NCBI RefSeq assembly: GCF_009720385.1
Contig: NZ_WARX01000020.1
Coordinates: 222,757-286,756 of the forward strand
Length of the DNA stretch: 64,000 bases
DNA from: Catellatospora vulcania
GTDB taxonomy: Bacteria; Actinomycetota; Actinomycetes; Mycobacteriales; Micromonosporaceae
Direction: 5' to 3'
Below, piece by piece: positions 26,906 to 34,941 of the stretch. Positions within the stretch are counted from its first letter, which is position 1; each line of letters opens with the position of its first letter. Below the pieces are notes generated by a model. That model was given only the letters and a program-made list of their open reading frames with translations. It was not told where the DNA came from and did not search any database. The position numbers were made by a program, and so were the translations under genes.

Positions 26906-28849
26906 ATGCCTTCCCGACGACAACTTCTCACCACCGGCGTGCTGTCCGGCGCGGCCATGCTGATCCCGGCCCCGGCGAGCGCTGCGCGCGCCGCGGCCGC
27001 GGCGATGGCCGCCGGAAAGCTCGACGCCTCGAAGATTCACAAGTACAAGACGCGGCTGCCGATCCCGGCCGCCATGCCGGCGGTCTCCAGGAACGGCAAG
27101 GCCGACCGGTACGCCGTGGAGGTGCGCCAGTTCCGCCAGCAGATCCTGCCGCCGGGTATGCCGCAGACCACAGTCTGGGGATACGGCTCCGCGGGCCACC
27201 CGAAGACGTTCGGGTACCCGGCACGCACCATCGAGGCCACCGCCGACCGGCCGGTCGAGGTCACCTGGATCAACGGGCTGGTCGACGCCAAGGGCCGGGC
27301 CCGGCCGCACCTGCTGCCGGTGGACCCGACCCTGCACTGGGCCAACCCGGCCGGCGGCGCCGGACACCGGGACATGCCCGCCCACTTCACCGGCACGCCG
27401 GCGCGTTACACCGGCCCGGTGCCGATCGTGACGCACGTGCACGGCGCGCACGCCGCGGAGGAGGCCGACGGCTACCCGACGGCCTGGTACCTGCCCGACG
27501 CCAAGCTGGCGCGCGGATTCGCGGCCACCGGCTCGGACTACGCCGCGATGCGGGAGAAGGCGGAGAGCTACGGCCCGCGCTGGAAGCCCGGCCAGGCCGT
27601 GTTCCGCTACGACAACGACCAGGCCCCGGGCACGCTCTGGTATCACGACCACGCGCTGGGCATCACCCGGCTCAACGTGTACGCGGGCCCGGTCGGCTTC
27701 TACCTGATCCGCGGCGGCGATCAGGACCTGCCCGAGGGCACGCTGCCCGGCCCGGCCCCCGGCCCGGACGACCCGGAGAACACCCGCTACTACGAGATCC
27801 CGCTGGTCATCCAGGACCGCTCGTTCCGCACCGACGGCTCGCTGTACTACCCGGACAGCCGCAGCCAGTTCCACGACGCGTTCGCCGGGCCGTACGTGCC
27901 GGCCAGCGACATCGCCCCGATCTGGAACCCGGCGTACCTCGCCGACGCCATCGTGGTCAACGGCCGCACCTGGCCGCAGCTGGCCGTCGAGCCCCGCCGC
28001 TACCGGCTGCGGCTGCTCAACGGCAGCAACTCGCGCAGCCTGATCCTGAAGATCGCGACCAGCGCGACCGCGCCGCGCCCGGCTGCCGCGGTGACGCCGT
28101 TCTGGCAGATCGGCTCCGACGGCGGCTGGCTGCGCGAGCCGGTGAAGCTGGAGCAGCTGCTGCTCGGACCCGGCGAGCGGGCCGACGTCATCGTCGACCT
28201 CACCGGCCTGGCCGAGGGCACCGAGTTGTTCGTGATCAACGAGGCCCCGGACGTGCCGTACGCGGCCGGTGTGCTCGGCACGGACTACCAGCCGGCCAAC
28301 ATCGCCACCACGGGCCAGGTGATGAAGCTCCTGGTCGTCGGCTTGCGCGGCAAGGACACCAGCGTGCCGCCGGAGTTCCTGACGCTGCCCGCCGCGCCGA
28401 AGCTGCCCGACTCGGCGGCGAGCTGGCGGGTCCTGCTCGACGACCTGCCCTCGGCGTCGCTGACCGGGGTGAACCACCGGGTCGCCACGCTCGGCACGGT
28501 CGCGCCGGACCGCACCCAGACGCCGCTGCGCTGGCACGACGCCCCGACCGAGAAGCCGGTGCTGGGCCGCAGCGAGACCTGGGAGATCCTCAACTTCACC
28601 GACCACTCGCACACGGTGCACCTGCACCAGGTGCAGTTCGAGGTGGTCAGCCGGCAGCCCTTCGGCATCCCGCCCAAGCCCCGCCCCGCGGAGGCCTGGG
28701 AGTCCGGCCGCAAGGACACCGTGCTGGTCCACTCCGGCGAGGTGACGCGCGTCAAGGCCGTCTTCGACCGCCCCGGCCGCTACGTCTGGCACTGCCACAT
28801 GCTCGAACACGAGGACAACGAGATGATGCGCCCCATCCTCGTCGCCTAG
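26906..28849 (+). CDS. Multicopper oxidase, phenoxazinone synthase/bilirubin oxidase-like, probable Tat substrate
   Basis: 647 residues with an N-terminal twin-arginine leader (SRRQLLTTGVLSGAAMLIPAPASA). Copper ligands are in HVHGAH near residue 180, WYHDHALGITRLN, HTVHLHQVQFEV and the C-terminal HCHMLEHEDNEMM, giving the type 1 and trinuclear centres; the axial ligand is Met. Length and the HDHALGITRLN motif match the phenoxazinone synthase/CotA type. It would oxidise phenols with O2. It stands downstream of CLF in the same direction and is followed by a hairpin, so oxidative coupling of the polyketide product is plausible, but it could equally be an independent laccase. Confidence 0.92.
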   Translation: MPSRRQLLTTGVLSGAAMLIPAPASAARAAAAAMAAGKLDASKIHKYKTRLPIPAAMPAVSRNGKADRYAVEVRQFRQQILPPGMPQTTVWGYGSAGHPKTFGYPARTIEATADRPVEVTWINGLVDAKGRARPHLLPVDPTLHWANPAGGAGHRDMPAHFTGTPARYTGPVPIVTHVHGAHAAEEADGYPTAWYLPDAKLARGFAATGSDYAAMREKAESYGPRWKPGQAVFRYDNDQAPGTLWYHDHALGITRLNVYAGPVGFYLIRGGDQDLPEGTLPGPAPGPDDPENTRYYEIPLVIQDRSFRTDGSLYYPDSRSQFHDAFAGPYVPASDIAPIWNPAYLADAIVVNGRTWPQLAVEPRRYRLRLLNGSNSRSLILKIATSATAPRPAAAVTPFWQIGSDGGWLREPVKLEQLLLGPGERADVIVDLTGLAEGTELFVINEAPDVPYAAGVLGTDYQPANIATTGQVMKLLVVGLRGKDTSVPPEFLTLPAAPKLPDSAASWRVLLDDLPSASLTGVNHRVATLGTVAPDRTQTPLRWHDAPTEKPVLGRSETWEILNFTDHSHTVHLHQVQFEVVSRQPFGIPPKPRPAEAWESGRKDTVLVHSGEVTRVKAVFDRPGRYVWHCHMLEHEDNEMMRPILVA

Positions 28850-28857
28850 CTGAGGAA

Positions 28858-28904
28858 AGGAAGGGCACCTTCACATCGCTATGCGATGTGAAGGTGCCCT
28901 TCCT
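28858..28904. terminator. Perfect 22-bp hairpin between convergent genes
   Basis: Bases 28858-28879 pair perfectly with 28883-28904 around a three-base TAT loop. The arm begins AGGAAGGGCACCTTC, a string that recurs at 39046-39060. It lies 8 bases after the multicopper oxidase stop and 28 bases before the convergent hydrolase stop, so it could terminate both. Confidence 0.8.
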
Positions 28905-28932
28905 AACGGGCTAAGCCCGGTGAGCTGCGGTT

Positions 28933-30210
28933 TCAGAGCGGGGTTCTGGTCACCTTGCCGCCGTGGTCGACGTACCAGCGCTCGCTGGTCATCGGCACCC
29001 CGCGCACGCGGTCGGCGAGCCAGTCGGCGGCCAGCGTCGGCGCGAACGGGCCCAGGTTCGCCGCGGGCACGCCGCCGATGGAGTGCCGCGAGTCCTGGTA
29101 CACCACCAGCTGCTTGGGGCCGGCCACCTCGGCCAGCAGCGCCTCGGTGCACTCCAGCGGGCTCAGCTCGTCACGGTCCCCGGCCAGCACCAGGTACGGC
29201 ATGTTCAGCCGCTCGGCGTGGCCCTCCCAGGTCAGCGTCCGGGCGAACTCGTCGAACGTGTCCTCGTCGGTGTGCCCCGACATGTACATGAAGCGCATCT
29301 TGTACGTCGGCCACGCCTGCTCGAACGCCGCCGACCAGCCCGGCTGGTGGCAGGTGTTCATCACCGCGCAGGCCTTGATCCGGGGCTCGTGCGCGGCGGC
29401 GATGGTCCCGGCGAACGAGCCGAAGCTGATGCCGCTGAGCACGATCCGCTGCGCGTCGACCTCCTCGCGCCGGGACAGCCAGTCCACGCACGCGGTGCCG
29501 GTACGCGCCCAGGCGGGCACGGTGGTGTGGATGCCCATCATCGCGGCCTCGTACTGCCCCGGCCCCTCGATCGCCAGCACCGCGAAGCCGCGGGTCAGGA
29601 AGCGGTCGCCGTGCAGCGCGACGGTGGCCTCCTTGAAGCTGTCCATGCCGGGCACCGCGATCACCACCGGCAGGCGGCCGCCGTGGTAGCCGGGCGGCAG
29701 GTGGAACCAGGCGGGCAGGGCCCCGCCCGCGAACGGGATGGTGACCGCCTCGATGCGGTGGTCGGCCAGCTCGGCGTAGTGGGCGAAGCAGGCCCGCTTG
29801 CGCCGGTGGTAGAAGCGGTTGACCTCGTCGTCGCTGTGGATGGGCCACTGCGCCGCACCCCAGTGCACGGCCGCCATGAAGTAGTTGTCGCGGGCGGTGA
29901 CCTGGTGCCCGTCGGCGGCGGCGGCCTCGGCGCGCGCCTCGCGGCGGCGGGCGACCGCCTCGAAGGTGGGCGCGAAGTCGGCGTACCGGCGCACCCTGGC
30001 CCGCACCGTGGCGAAGTCGGCCCCGGCCTCCACGCCGCAGGAGGCGTTCCAGTAGATGGAGCGGGGCTGGTCGAAGTCCACTCCCGTCTCGGCGATGGCC
30101 GCCTCCAGCCGGTCGCGTTCGACGAGCCAGCGCCGGGTACTGCGGACGGGGCGCTCCACAGGCGCAGTGGTGGTCATCCGGGTGTCCGTGCGATCCGTGA
30201 CCTGGTCCAT
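28933..30210 (-). CDS. FrsA/Ayg1-like alpha/beta hydrolase
   Basis: 425 residues. A helical N-terminal lid domain of about 150 residues (WNASCGVEAGADFATVRARVRRY, DNYFMAAVHWGAAQWP) precedes an alpha/beta hydrolase core with the nucleophile elbow GISFGS (Ser262), the acid in LAGDRDELSP and the His in SRHSIGG. This resembles dihydropseudooxynicotine hydrolase and the polyketide-shortening hydrolase Ayg1, which cleave C-C bonds of aryl ketones. ATG 30210 follows GGAG; the longer frame is not used. Position at the cluster edge suggests a late C-C cleavage or deacylation of the aromatic product, as inference only. Confidence 0.82.
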   Translation of the reverse strand: MDQVTDRTDTRMTTTAPVERPVRSTRRWLVERDRLEAAIAETGVDFDQPRSIYWNASCGVEAGADFATVRARVRRYADFAPTFEAVARRREARAEAAAADGHQVTARDNYFMAAVHWGAAQWPIHSDDEVNRFYHRRKRACFAHYAELADHRIEAVTIPFAGGALPAWFHLPPGYHGGRLPVVIAVPGMDSFKEATVALHGDRFLTRGFAVLAIEGPGQYEAAMMGIHTTVPAWARTGTACVDWLSRREEVDAQRIVLSGISFGSFAGTIAAAHEPRIKACAVMNTCHQPGWSAAFEQAWPTYKMRFMYMSGHTDEDTFDEFARTLTWEGHAERLNMPYLVLAGDRDELSPLECTEALLAEVAGPKQLVVYQDSRHSIGGVPAANLGPFAPTLAADWLADRVRGVPMTSERWYVDHGGKVTRTPL

Positions 30211-30394
30211 GTCGATCTCCTTAGTCGCGCGACACCGTCGCCGACCGGCGCACCTGCGCGCCGGCACACCGTCCCGATGGCGCACAGCGGCGCCGCAGGG
30301 CTGCCCGACGGTTCCCGCCGTGACCTCAAGCGGCACCGTCCCCGTTAAGCACCCTGGCACACTGCGAGGCGCCGCGAGACCGAATCAGTCCAGG

Positions 30395-31069
30395 TCAGAC
30401 GTTCACCCGAGGACGCGAGGCAGCCCGCAGGCGGTCGTGCACCACCGCGGCGGCCACCACGACGGCGAGCCAGCACACGCCCAGGGCGTAGCCGGCGAGC
30501 ACGTCGGTGAGCCAGTGCACGCCCAGATACAGCCGCGAGAAGCCGACCAGCAGCGCGACGGCCGTGGCCGCCAGCCAGACCAGCGGCTTCGCCGCGCGCC
30601 CGACGCGCAGGCTCACCAGCAGCGCGAGCACGCCGTACGCGGCGGCGGCCTGCGCGCTGTGGCCGGACGGGAAGGCATACCCCGTGGCCGTGGTCAGCAC
30701 CTCGCCGACCACGGGCCGCGGACGCACGGTGAGCAGTTTGCCGATGGTGACCAGCAGCGCGCTGCCCATCGACACGGCCAGCACCAGTGCCAACGTGCGC
30801 CGCCGGTTCCGCCACAGCGGCAGCAGCAGCGCCGCCAGCACGAGCAGCGGGACGGTGATCCAGCCGCTGCCCAGCCAGGTCACCGCCTGCATGCAGCGGG
30901 TCAGCCAGGGCGTGCGGTGATCCGCCAGCCAACTCGCGACCGGCGGATCTGTGCTGCTCAGCTCCTCGTGTGCGACCACGTCGTCGGTGATGCCCGCGAG
31001 CACCCACAGCCCGACCAGCGTCGCGCCCGCACCGAAGGCCAGCCACCCTCGCAGCGCACGATCAGGCAA
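30395..31069 (-). CDS. PAP2 superfamily membrane phosphatase
   Basis: 224 residues, six predicted helices and the three-part PAP2 phosphatase site: KLLTVRPRP near residue 110, YAFPSGHSAQ near 133, and SRLYLGVHWLTDVLAG near 180. It would dephosphorylate a lipid phosphate such as undecaprenyl or phosphatidyl glycerol phosphate on the outer membrane face. The start overlaps the last codons of the upstream RND pump gene by 8 bases, so it is probably translated from the same mRNA. The 184-base gap downstream shows no gene or clear terminator. Confidence 0.92.
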   Translation of the reverse strand: MPDRALRGWLAFGAGATLVGLWVLAGITDDVVAHEELSSTDPPVASWLADHRTPWLTRCMQAVTWLGSGWITVPLLVLAALLLPLWRNRRRTLALVLAVSMGSALLVTIGKLLTVRPRPVVGEVLTTATGYAFPSGHSAQAAAAYGVLALLVSLRVGRAAKPLVWLAATAVALLVGFSRLYLGVHWLTDVLAGYALGVCWLAVVVAAAVVHDRLRAASRPRVNV

Positions 31070-34000
31070 CGCGCAACCTCACCCGGATCGTGCGCAGGCG
31101 ACCGGCGGCCGCCGGTCCTGCGCGCACCCCGCCGCCGTCTGCGCGCCGCACCGGCCCCAGGCTCGGCGACGGCCCGCCGTCCGGCTGGTTCGCGCTCGCC
31201 ATCGCCGCGCCTGGTGACAGGCGACCGGGCGGCGTCCGGTCCATCGCCACGCCCGGCGACAGCCCGCCCGGCTGCGGTTCCGGCGCGCCGTGGCGCGGCC
31301 CGGACGGCGTGGTGGGCGGGGTCGGTCCCGCGTCGAGCGCGTCGCCGCGCCGGCCCTTGCCGAACTTCAGGTACAGCCCCGGCAGCACGAACAGGTTGAG
31401 CAGGGTCGAGGTGACCAGACCGCCGAGGATCACCACGGCCATCGGGTACTCGATCTCGTGGCCCGGCAGGTTGCCCAGCACCACGAGCGGCACCAGCGCC
31501 AGCGCGGTGGCCAGGGTGGTCATCAGGATCGGCGAGAGCCGCTCGCGGGAACCGCGCAGCACCAGGCCGAGCCCGAACGGCTCGCCCTCCTCGCGTTCCA
31601 GGTGCTGGTAGTGGTTGATGAGCAGGATGCCGTTGCGGGCGGCGATGCCGAGCACGGTGAAGAAGCCCACCAGCGAGCCGAGCGAGATCACCCGGCCGGT
31701 GAGGAACGCCGCGAGCAGGCCGCCGACCAGGGCCGCGGGCAGGGTGAGGAAGGACAGCGCCGCCAGCCGCCAGCTGCCGTAGCAGGCCTGCAGCAGGAAG
31801 AAGATGGCCACCGCGGCGAGCACGGCGTAGACCAGCAGCCGCCGGTCGGCGGCCTGGCGCTCGGCGTACTCGCCCAGGGTCTGCGCGTAGTAGCCGCGCG
31901 GGAACTCGATCCCGGCCATCTTCTCGTCGAGCTCGCCGACCACCGAGCCGAGGTCGCGGCCCTGCACGTTGGCCGTGACGTCGATCTTGCGCAGGGTGCC
32001 GTCGTGCTCGATCTGGTTCGGCGTCGCCGCGATGCGCACGTCGGCCACCTCGCTCAGCGGCACGGTGCCGCCGGCGGGCACGTCGATCGGCAGCTGCCGG
32101 ATCGCGGTGACGTTGGCCCGCGTCTCGGGCGTGCTCCAGACCTGCACGTCGTATGCCTTGCCGTCGCGGAAGACGTCGCCGACCTCCTCGCCGGCCATCA
32201 GGGTGGCCGCCGCGCGGCGCACGTCGCCGGGCTTGATGCCCAGCTGCTGCGCCTTGGCGAGATCGACCTCGATCTCGACCTGCGGCACCTCCTTCTGCAG
32301 CGAGACGTGCTCGTCGATCACGCCGTCGATGCCGCCCATCGCCGCGAGCACCTTGTCGGCCTGCTCGCGCATGACCTTGAGGTCCTCGCCGTAGATGCGC
32401 ACCACGATCGCGTTGCCGGATCCGGTGAGCACCTCGCGGATGCGCTCCTTGAGGTAGGTCTGCACGTCGCGGACCAGGCCCGGGTAGCTGTTCACCACCG
32501 CTTCGATCTTCTTGTGGGTCTCGTCGTAGTCGGCGTCCGGGTCGATGCTGATCCAGTTCTCGCCGAAGTTGACCCCGACCACCTCGTCGGCGATGAGCGC
32601 CTGCCCGATGTGCGCGCCGAAGTTGCGCACCCCCGGGATGGCCATCAGGTCCTTGCTGGCCTGCTCGGTGATGCGCACCTCCTCCGGGTGCGACGCGCCG
32701 GGTTCGGTGACCCAGTGCATCAGGAAGTCGCGCTCCTTGAACGAGGGCAGCAGCGCCTGGCCCAGGCCCGGCAGCACCGCGAGGCCAGCCAGCGTCATGA
32801 CCGCGATCAGGGCGTACGCCCGCACCGGCCGCTTGGTGATGCGGCTCAGCGCCGACTGGTAGCCCCGTTGCAGCCAGCGCACCAGCGGCGACTCGCGCCG
32901 CTCCAGCGGGGCCTTGCGCAGCAGCATCAGCGCGAGGGCGGGGGTGACCGTCAGCGCGACCACCATGGACACCAGCACGGCCAGCATGTAGGCCAGTGCC
33001 AGCGGGCGGAAGAACGCGCCGGTCAGGCCCTCCAGGAAGAAGATCGGCACGGCCGAGGCGATGATGATCAGCGTGGCGTAGACGATCGGACCCCGGACCT
33101 CCAGCGAGGCGTCGAGCACGAGTTTGGCCGTCGTCGGCACGGAGTCGTCGGCGCCGGCCCGCCGCGCCTGACGCAACCGTCTGACTATGTTCTCAATGTC
33201 GATGATGGCGTCGTCCACCACGACCCCGACGGCGATCACCAGCCCGGCCAGGATCATGGTGTTGATGCCGTACCCGAACGCATGCAGCACCAGCCCCGCG
33301 CCCACCAGCGACAGCGGGATGGCCACGACGCTGATCAGCGCGGTGCGCCACTCGAACAGGAACAGCGCCAGCACCAGCACCACCAGCAGGCAGCCCAGCA
33401 GCAGCGCCCGGCCCAGGTTGTGGATGGCCGTCTCCACGAAGGTGGCCGGCCGGAAGATCGTCGTGTCGACGGTGATGCCGGTCAGGCCCGGCGCCAGTTC
33501 CTTCATCGCCGCCTCGACGCCCTCGGTCACCTCCAGCGTGTTGCCCCAGGGCAGCTTCTCGACGATGAGCATGAGGCCGGGTCCGCCGTTGATCACGGCG
33601 TCGCCGATCAGCGGCTGGTGGTCCTCCTTGACCGTGGCGACGTCGGCCAGGGTCACGGTCTTGCCGTCGCGCTCGGCCACCGGGACCTTCGCCAGGTCGG
33701 CCGGGGTCACGATCGGCAGCACGTGCTGGATCGCCATGCGCTGGTTAGGCGTCTCCAGGAAGCCGCCGGTGCCGATCACCGCGCCGTCCGAGTAGCGCAG
33801 CAGACCCGCGTCGAGCGCGTCGGCGGTGACCTCCATGACCTCGTTCAGGGACACGTCGTGCGCCTGCATCCTGGCGGGATCGGCCTGCACCTGCATCATC
33901 TGGATGCGCTCGCCCCAGATGGCCACGTTGGCCACGCCGGGCACACGCAGCAGCCGGTTGCGGATGGTCCAGTAGGAGACCATCGACATCTCCATCACGG

Positions 34001-34451
34001 ACCGGCTGTCCGAGGACAGCCCGATCTTCATGACCCGGCTGGTCGACGACAGCGGCTGCAGCATCACCGGCGGGCTCGCCCAGGTCGGCAGGATCGCTGC
34101 CGCCTCGTTGATCCGTTCGGACACCAGCTGGCGGGCCCTGAGCAGATCGGTGCCCGGCTCGAAGATCAGCACGATCGACGACAGCTGCGACACCGACTTG
34201 GACCGGATGTCGGCGAGCCCCTCGACCCCGTTGAGCGCCTGTTCCAGCGGCACCGTGACCAGCGCCTCGACCTCCGCGGCGGACAGGCCCAGGCTGGGTG
34301 TCTGCACCTCGACGCGCGGCGGGGCGAACTCCGGGAACACGTCCACCGGCATGTCGCGCAGCTGGCCGACGCCGAAGAACATCATGCCGCAGGCGATCGC
34401 GACCACCAGCGCCCGGAACCTCAGGCTCGATCCGACGATCCACCGCATCAT
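31062..34451 (-). CDS. RND efflux pump subunit with intact proton relay (CusA/HME-like)
   Basis: About 1129 residues with two repeats of one helix, a large extracytoplasmic loop and five helices, ending in a Pro/Gly-rich tail. The transmembrane helix 4 relay is intact: VGVVVDDAIIDIENIVRRLR near residue 413. The N-terminus MMRWIVGSSLRFRALVVAIACGMMFFGV and DVFPEFAPPRVEVQTPSLGLSAAEVE is typical of the heavy-metal-efflux branch. Starts are ATG 34451 or 34448. It is the third gene of the pump operon, after its paralogue and a small adaptor. Actinobacteria of this type lack a TolC-like outer membrane channel, so the export route and substrate are unclear. Confidence 0.9.
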   Translation of the reverse strand: MMRWIVGSSLRFRALVVAIACGMMFFGVGQLRDMPVDVFPEFAPPRVEVQTPSLGLSAAEVEALVTVPLEQALNGVEGLADIRSKSVSQLSSIVLIFEPGTDLLRARQLVSERINEAAAILPTWASPPVMLQPLSSTSRVMKIGLSSDSRSVMEMSMVSYWTIRNRLLRVPGVANVAIWGERIQMMQVQADPARMQAHDVSLNEVMEVTADALDAGLLRYSDGAVIGTGGFLETPNQRMAIQHVLPIVTPADLAKVPVAERDGKTVTLADVATVKEDHQPLIGDAVINGGPGLMLIVEKLPWGNTLEVTEGVEAAMKELAPGLTGITVDTTIFRPATFVETAIHNLGRALLLGCLLVVLVLALFLFEWRTALISVVAIPLSLVGAGLVLHAFGYGINTMILAGLVIAVGVVVDDAIIDIENIVRRLRQARRAGADDSVPTTAKLVLDASLEVRGPIVYATLIIIASAVPIFFLEGLTGAFFRPLALAYMLAVLVSMVVALTVTPALALMLLRKAPLERRESPLVRWLQRGYQSALSRITKRPVRAYALIAVMTLAGLAVLPGLGQALLPSFKERDFLMHWVTEPGASHPEEVRITEQASKDLMAIPGVRNFGAHIGQALIADEVVGVNFGENWISIDPDADYDETHKKIEAVVNSYPGLVRDVQTYLKERIREVLTGSGNAIVVRIYGEDLKVMREQADKVLAAMGGIDGVIDEHVSLQKEVPQVEIEVDLAKAQQLGIKPGDVRRAAATLMAGEEVGDVFRDGKAYDVQVWSTPETRANVTAIRQLPIDVPAGGTVPLSEVADVRIAATPNQIEHDGTLRKIDVTANVQGRDLGSVVGELDEKMAGIEFPRGYYAQTLGEYAERQAADRRLLVYAVLAAVAIFFLLQACYGSWRLAALSFLTLPAALVGGLLAAFLTGRVISLGSLVGFFTVLGIAARNGILLINHYQHLEREEGEPFGLGLVLRGSRERLSPILMTTLATALALVPLVVLGNLPGHEIEYPMAVVILGGLVTSTLLNLFVLPGLYLKFGKGRRGDALDAGPTPPTTPSGPRHGAPEPQPGGLSPGVAMDRTPPGRLSPGAAMASANQPDGGPSPSLGPVRRADGGGVRAGPAAAGRLRTIRVRLRVA

Positions 34452-34467
34452 GGCCGCGCCGCCCCCG

Positions 34468-34941
34468 TCACTTGCCGATGCCGGTCTCGGCGCCGTAGAG
34501 CTCGGCCGCGCCGACCGACACCACCTTGGCCCCGGCCGCCGGTCCCTGGGACAGCCTGACCTGGTCACCCTCGATCTTGGTGACGGTGATCGGCTCCCGC
34601 TGGTAGCTCAACGGCGCGGTCTCGACGTACGTCCACGTGGTGCCGTCGGGCAGGTAGATCAGCGCGGAGTACGGGATGGACTTGACGCCCGCCGCCTCGG
34701 CCAGCGGCACCGTGGTCAGGCCCAGCCGGCCCACCCCCTCGTCGGTGAGCGTGACCTTCTTGATCTTGCTGCCCTCGATCGCCTCGACCTTGGCGGGTTT
34801 GGCGGGCGTCGAGGTGCTCGTCGGCACTCCCTTCGCCGCGGACACGCCCAGCGCGCCGACCACCAGCAGGCCGACCAGCAGGCCGCCGACCGTCCACCGG
34901 TCGAGCTTCTCGCCGAAACGATGCTTCATCGCAGTGTTCAC
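34468..34941 (-). CDS. Minimal RND adaptor-like protein (single TM plus barrel/membrane-proximal domain)
   Basis: 157 residues from a GTG that overlaps the stop of the upstream RND gene (GTGA), or 153 from ATG 34929. One N-terminal membrane helix (VGGLLVGLLVVGALGV) is followed by about 115 residues outside. VGRLGLTTVPLAEA, SIPYSALIYLPDGTTWTYV and VRLSQGPAAGAKVVSVGAAELYG resemble the C-terminal beta-barrel and membrane-proximal parts of CusB/HlyD adaptors. The lipoyl and alpha-hairpin regions, which in Gram-negatives contact TolC, are missing. It sits between the two pump genes and is presumably their partner. Reduction to this core fits a cell without an outer membrane channel. Confidence 0.65.
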   Translation of the reverse strand: MNTAMKHRFGEKLDRWTVGGLLVGLLVVGALGVSAAKGVPTSTSTPAKPAKVEAIEGSKIKKVTLTDEGVGRLGLTTVPLAEAAGVKSIPYSALIYLPDGTTWTYVETAPLSYQREPITVTKIEGDQVRLSQGPAAGAKVVSVGAAELYGAETGIGK

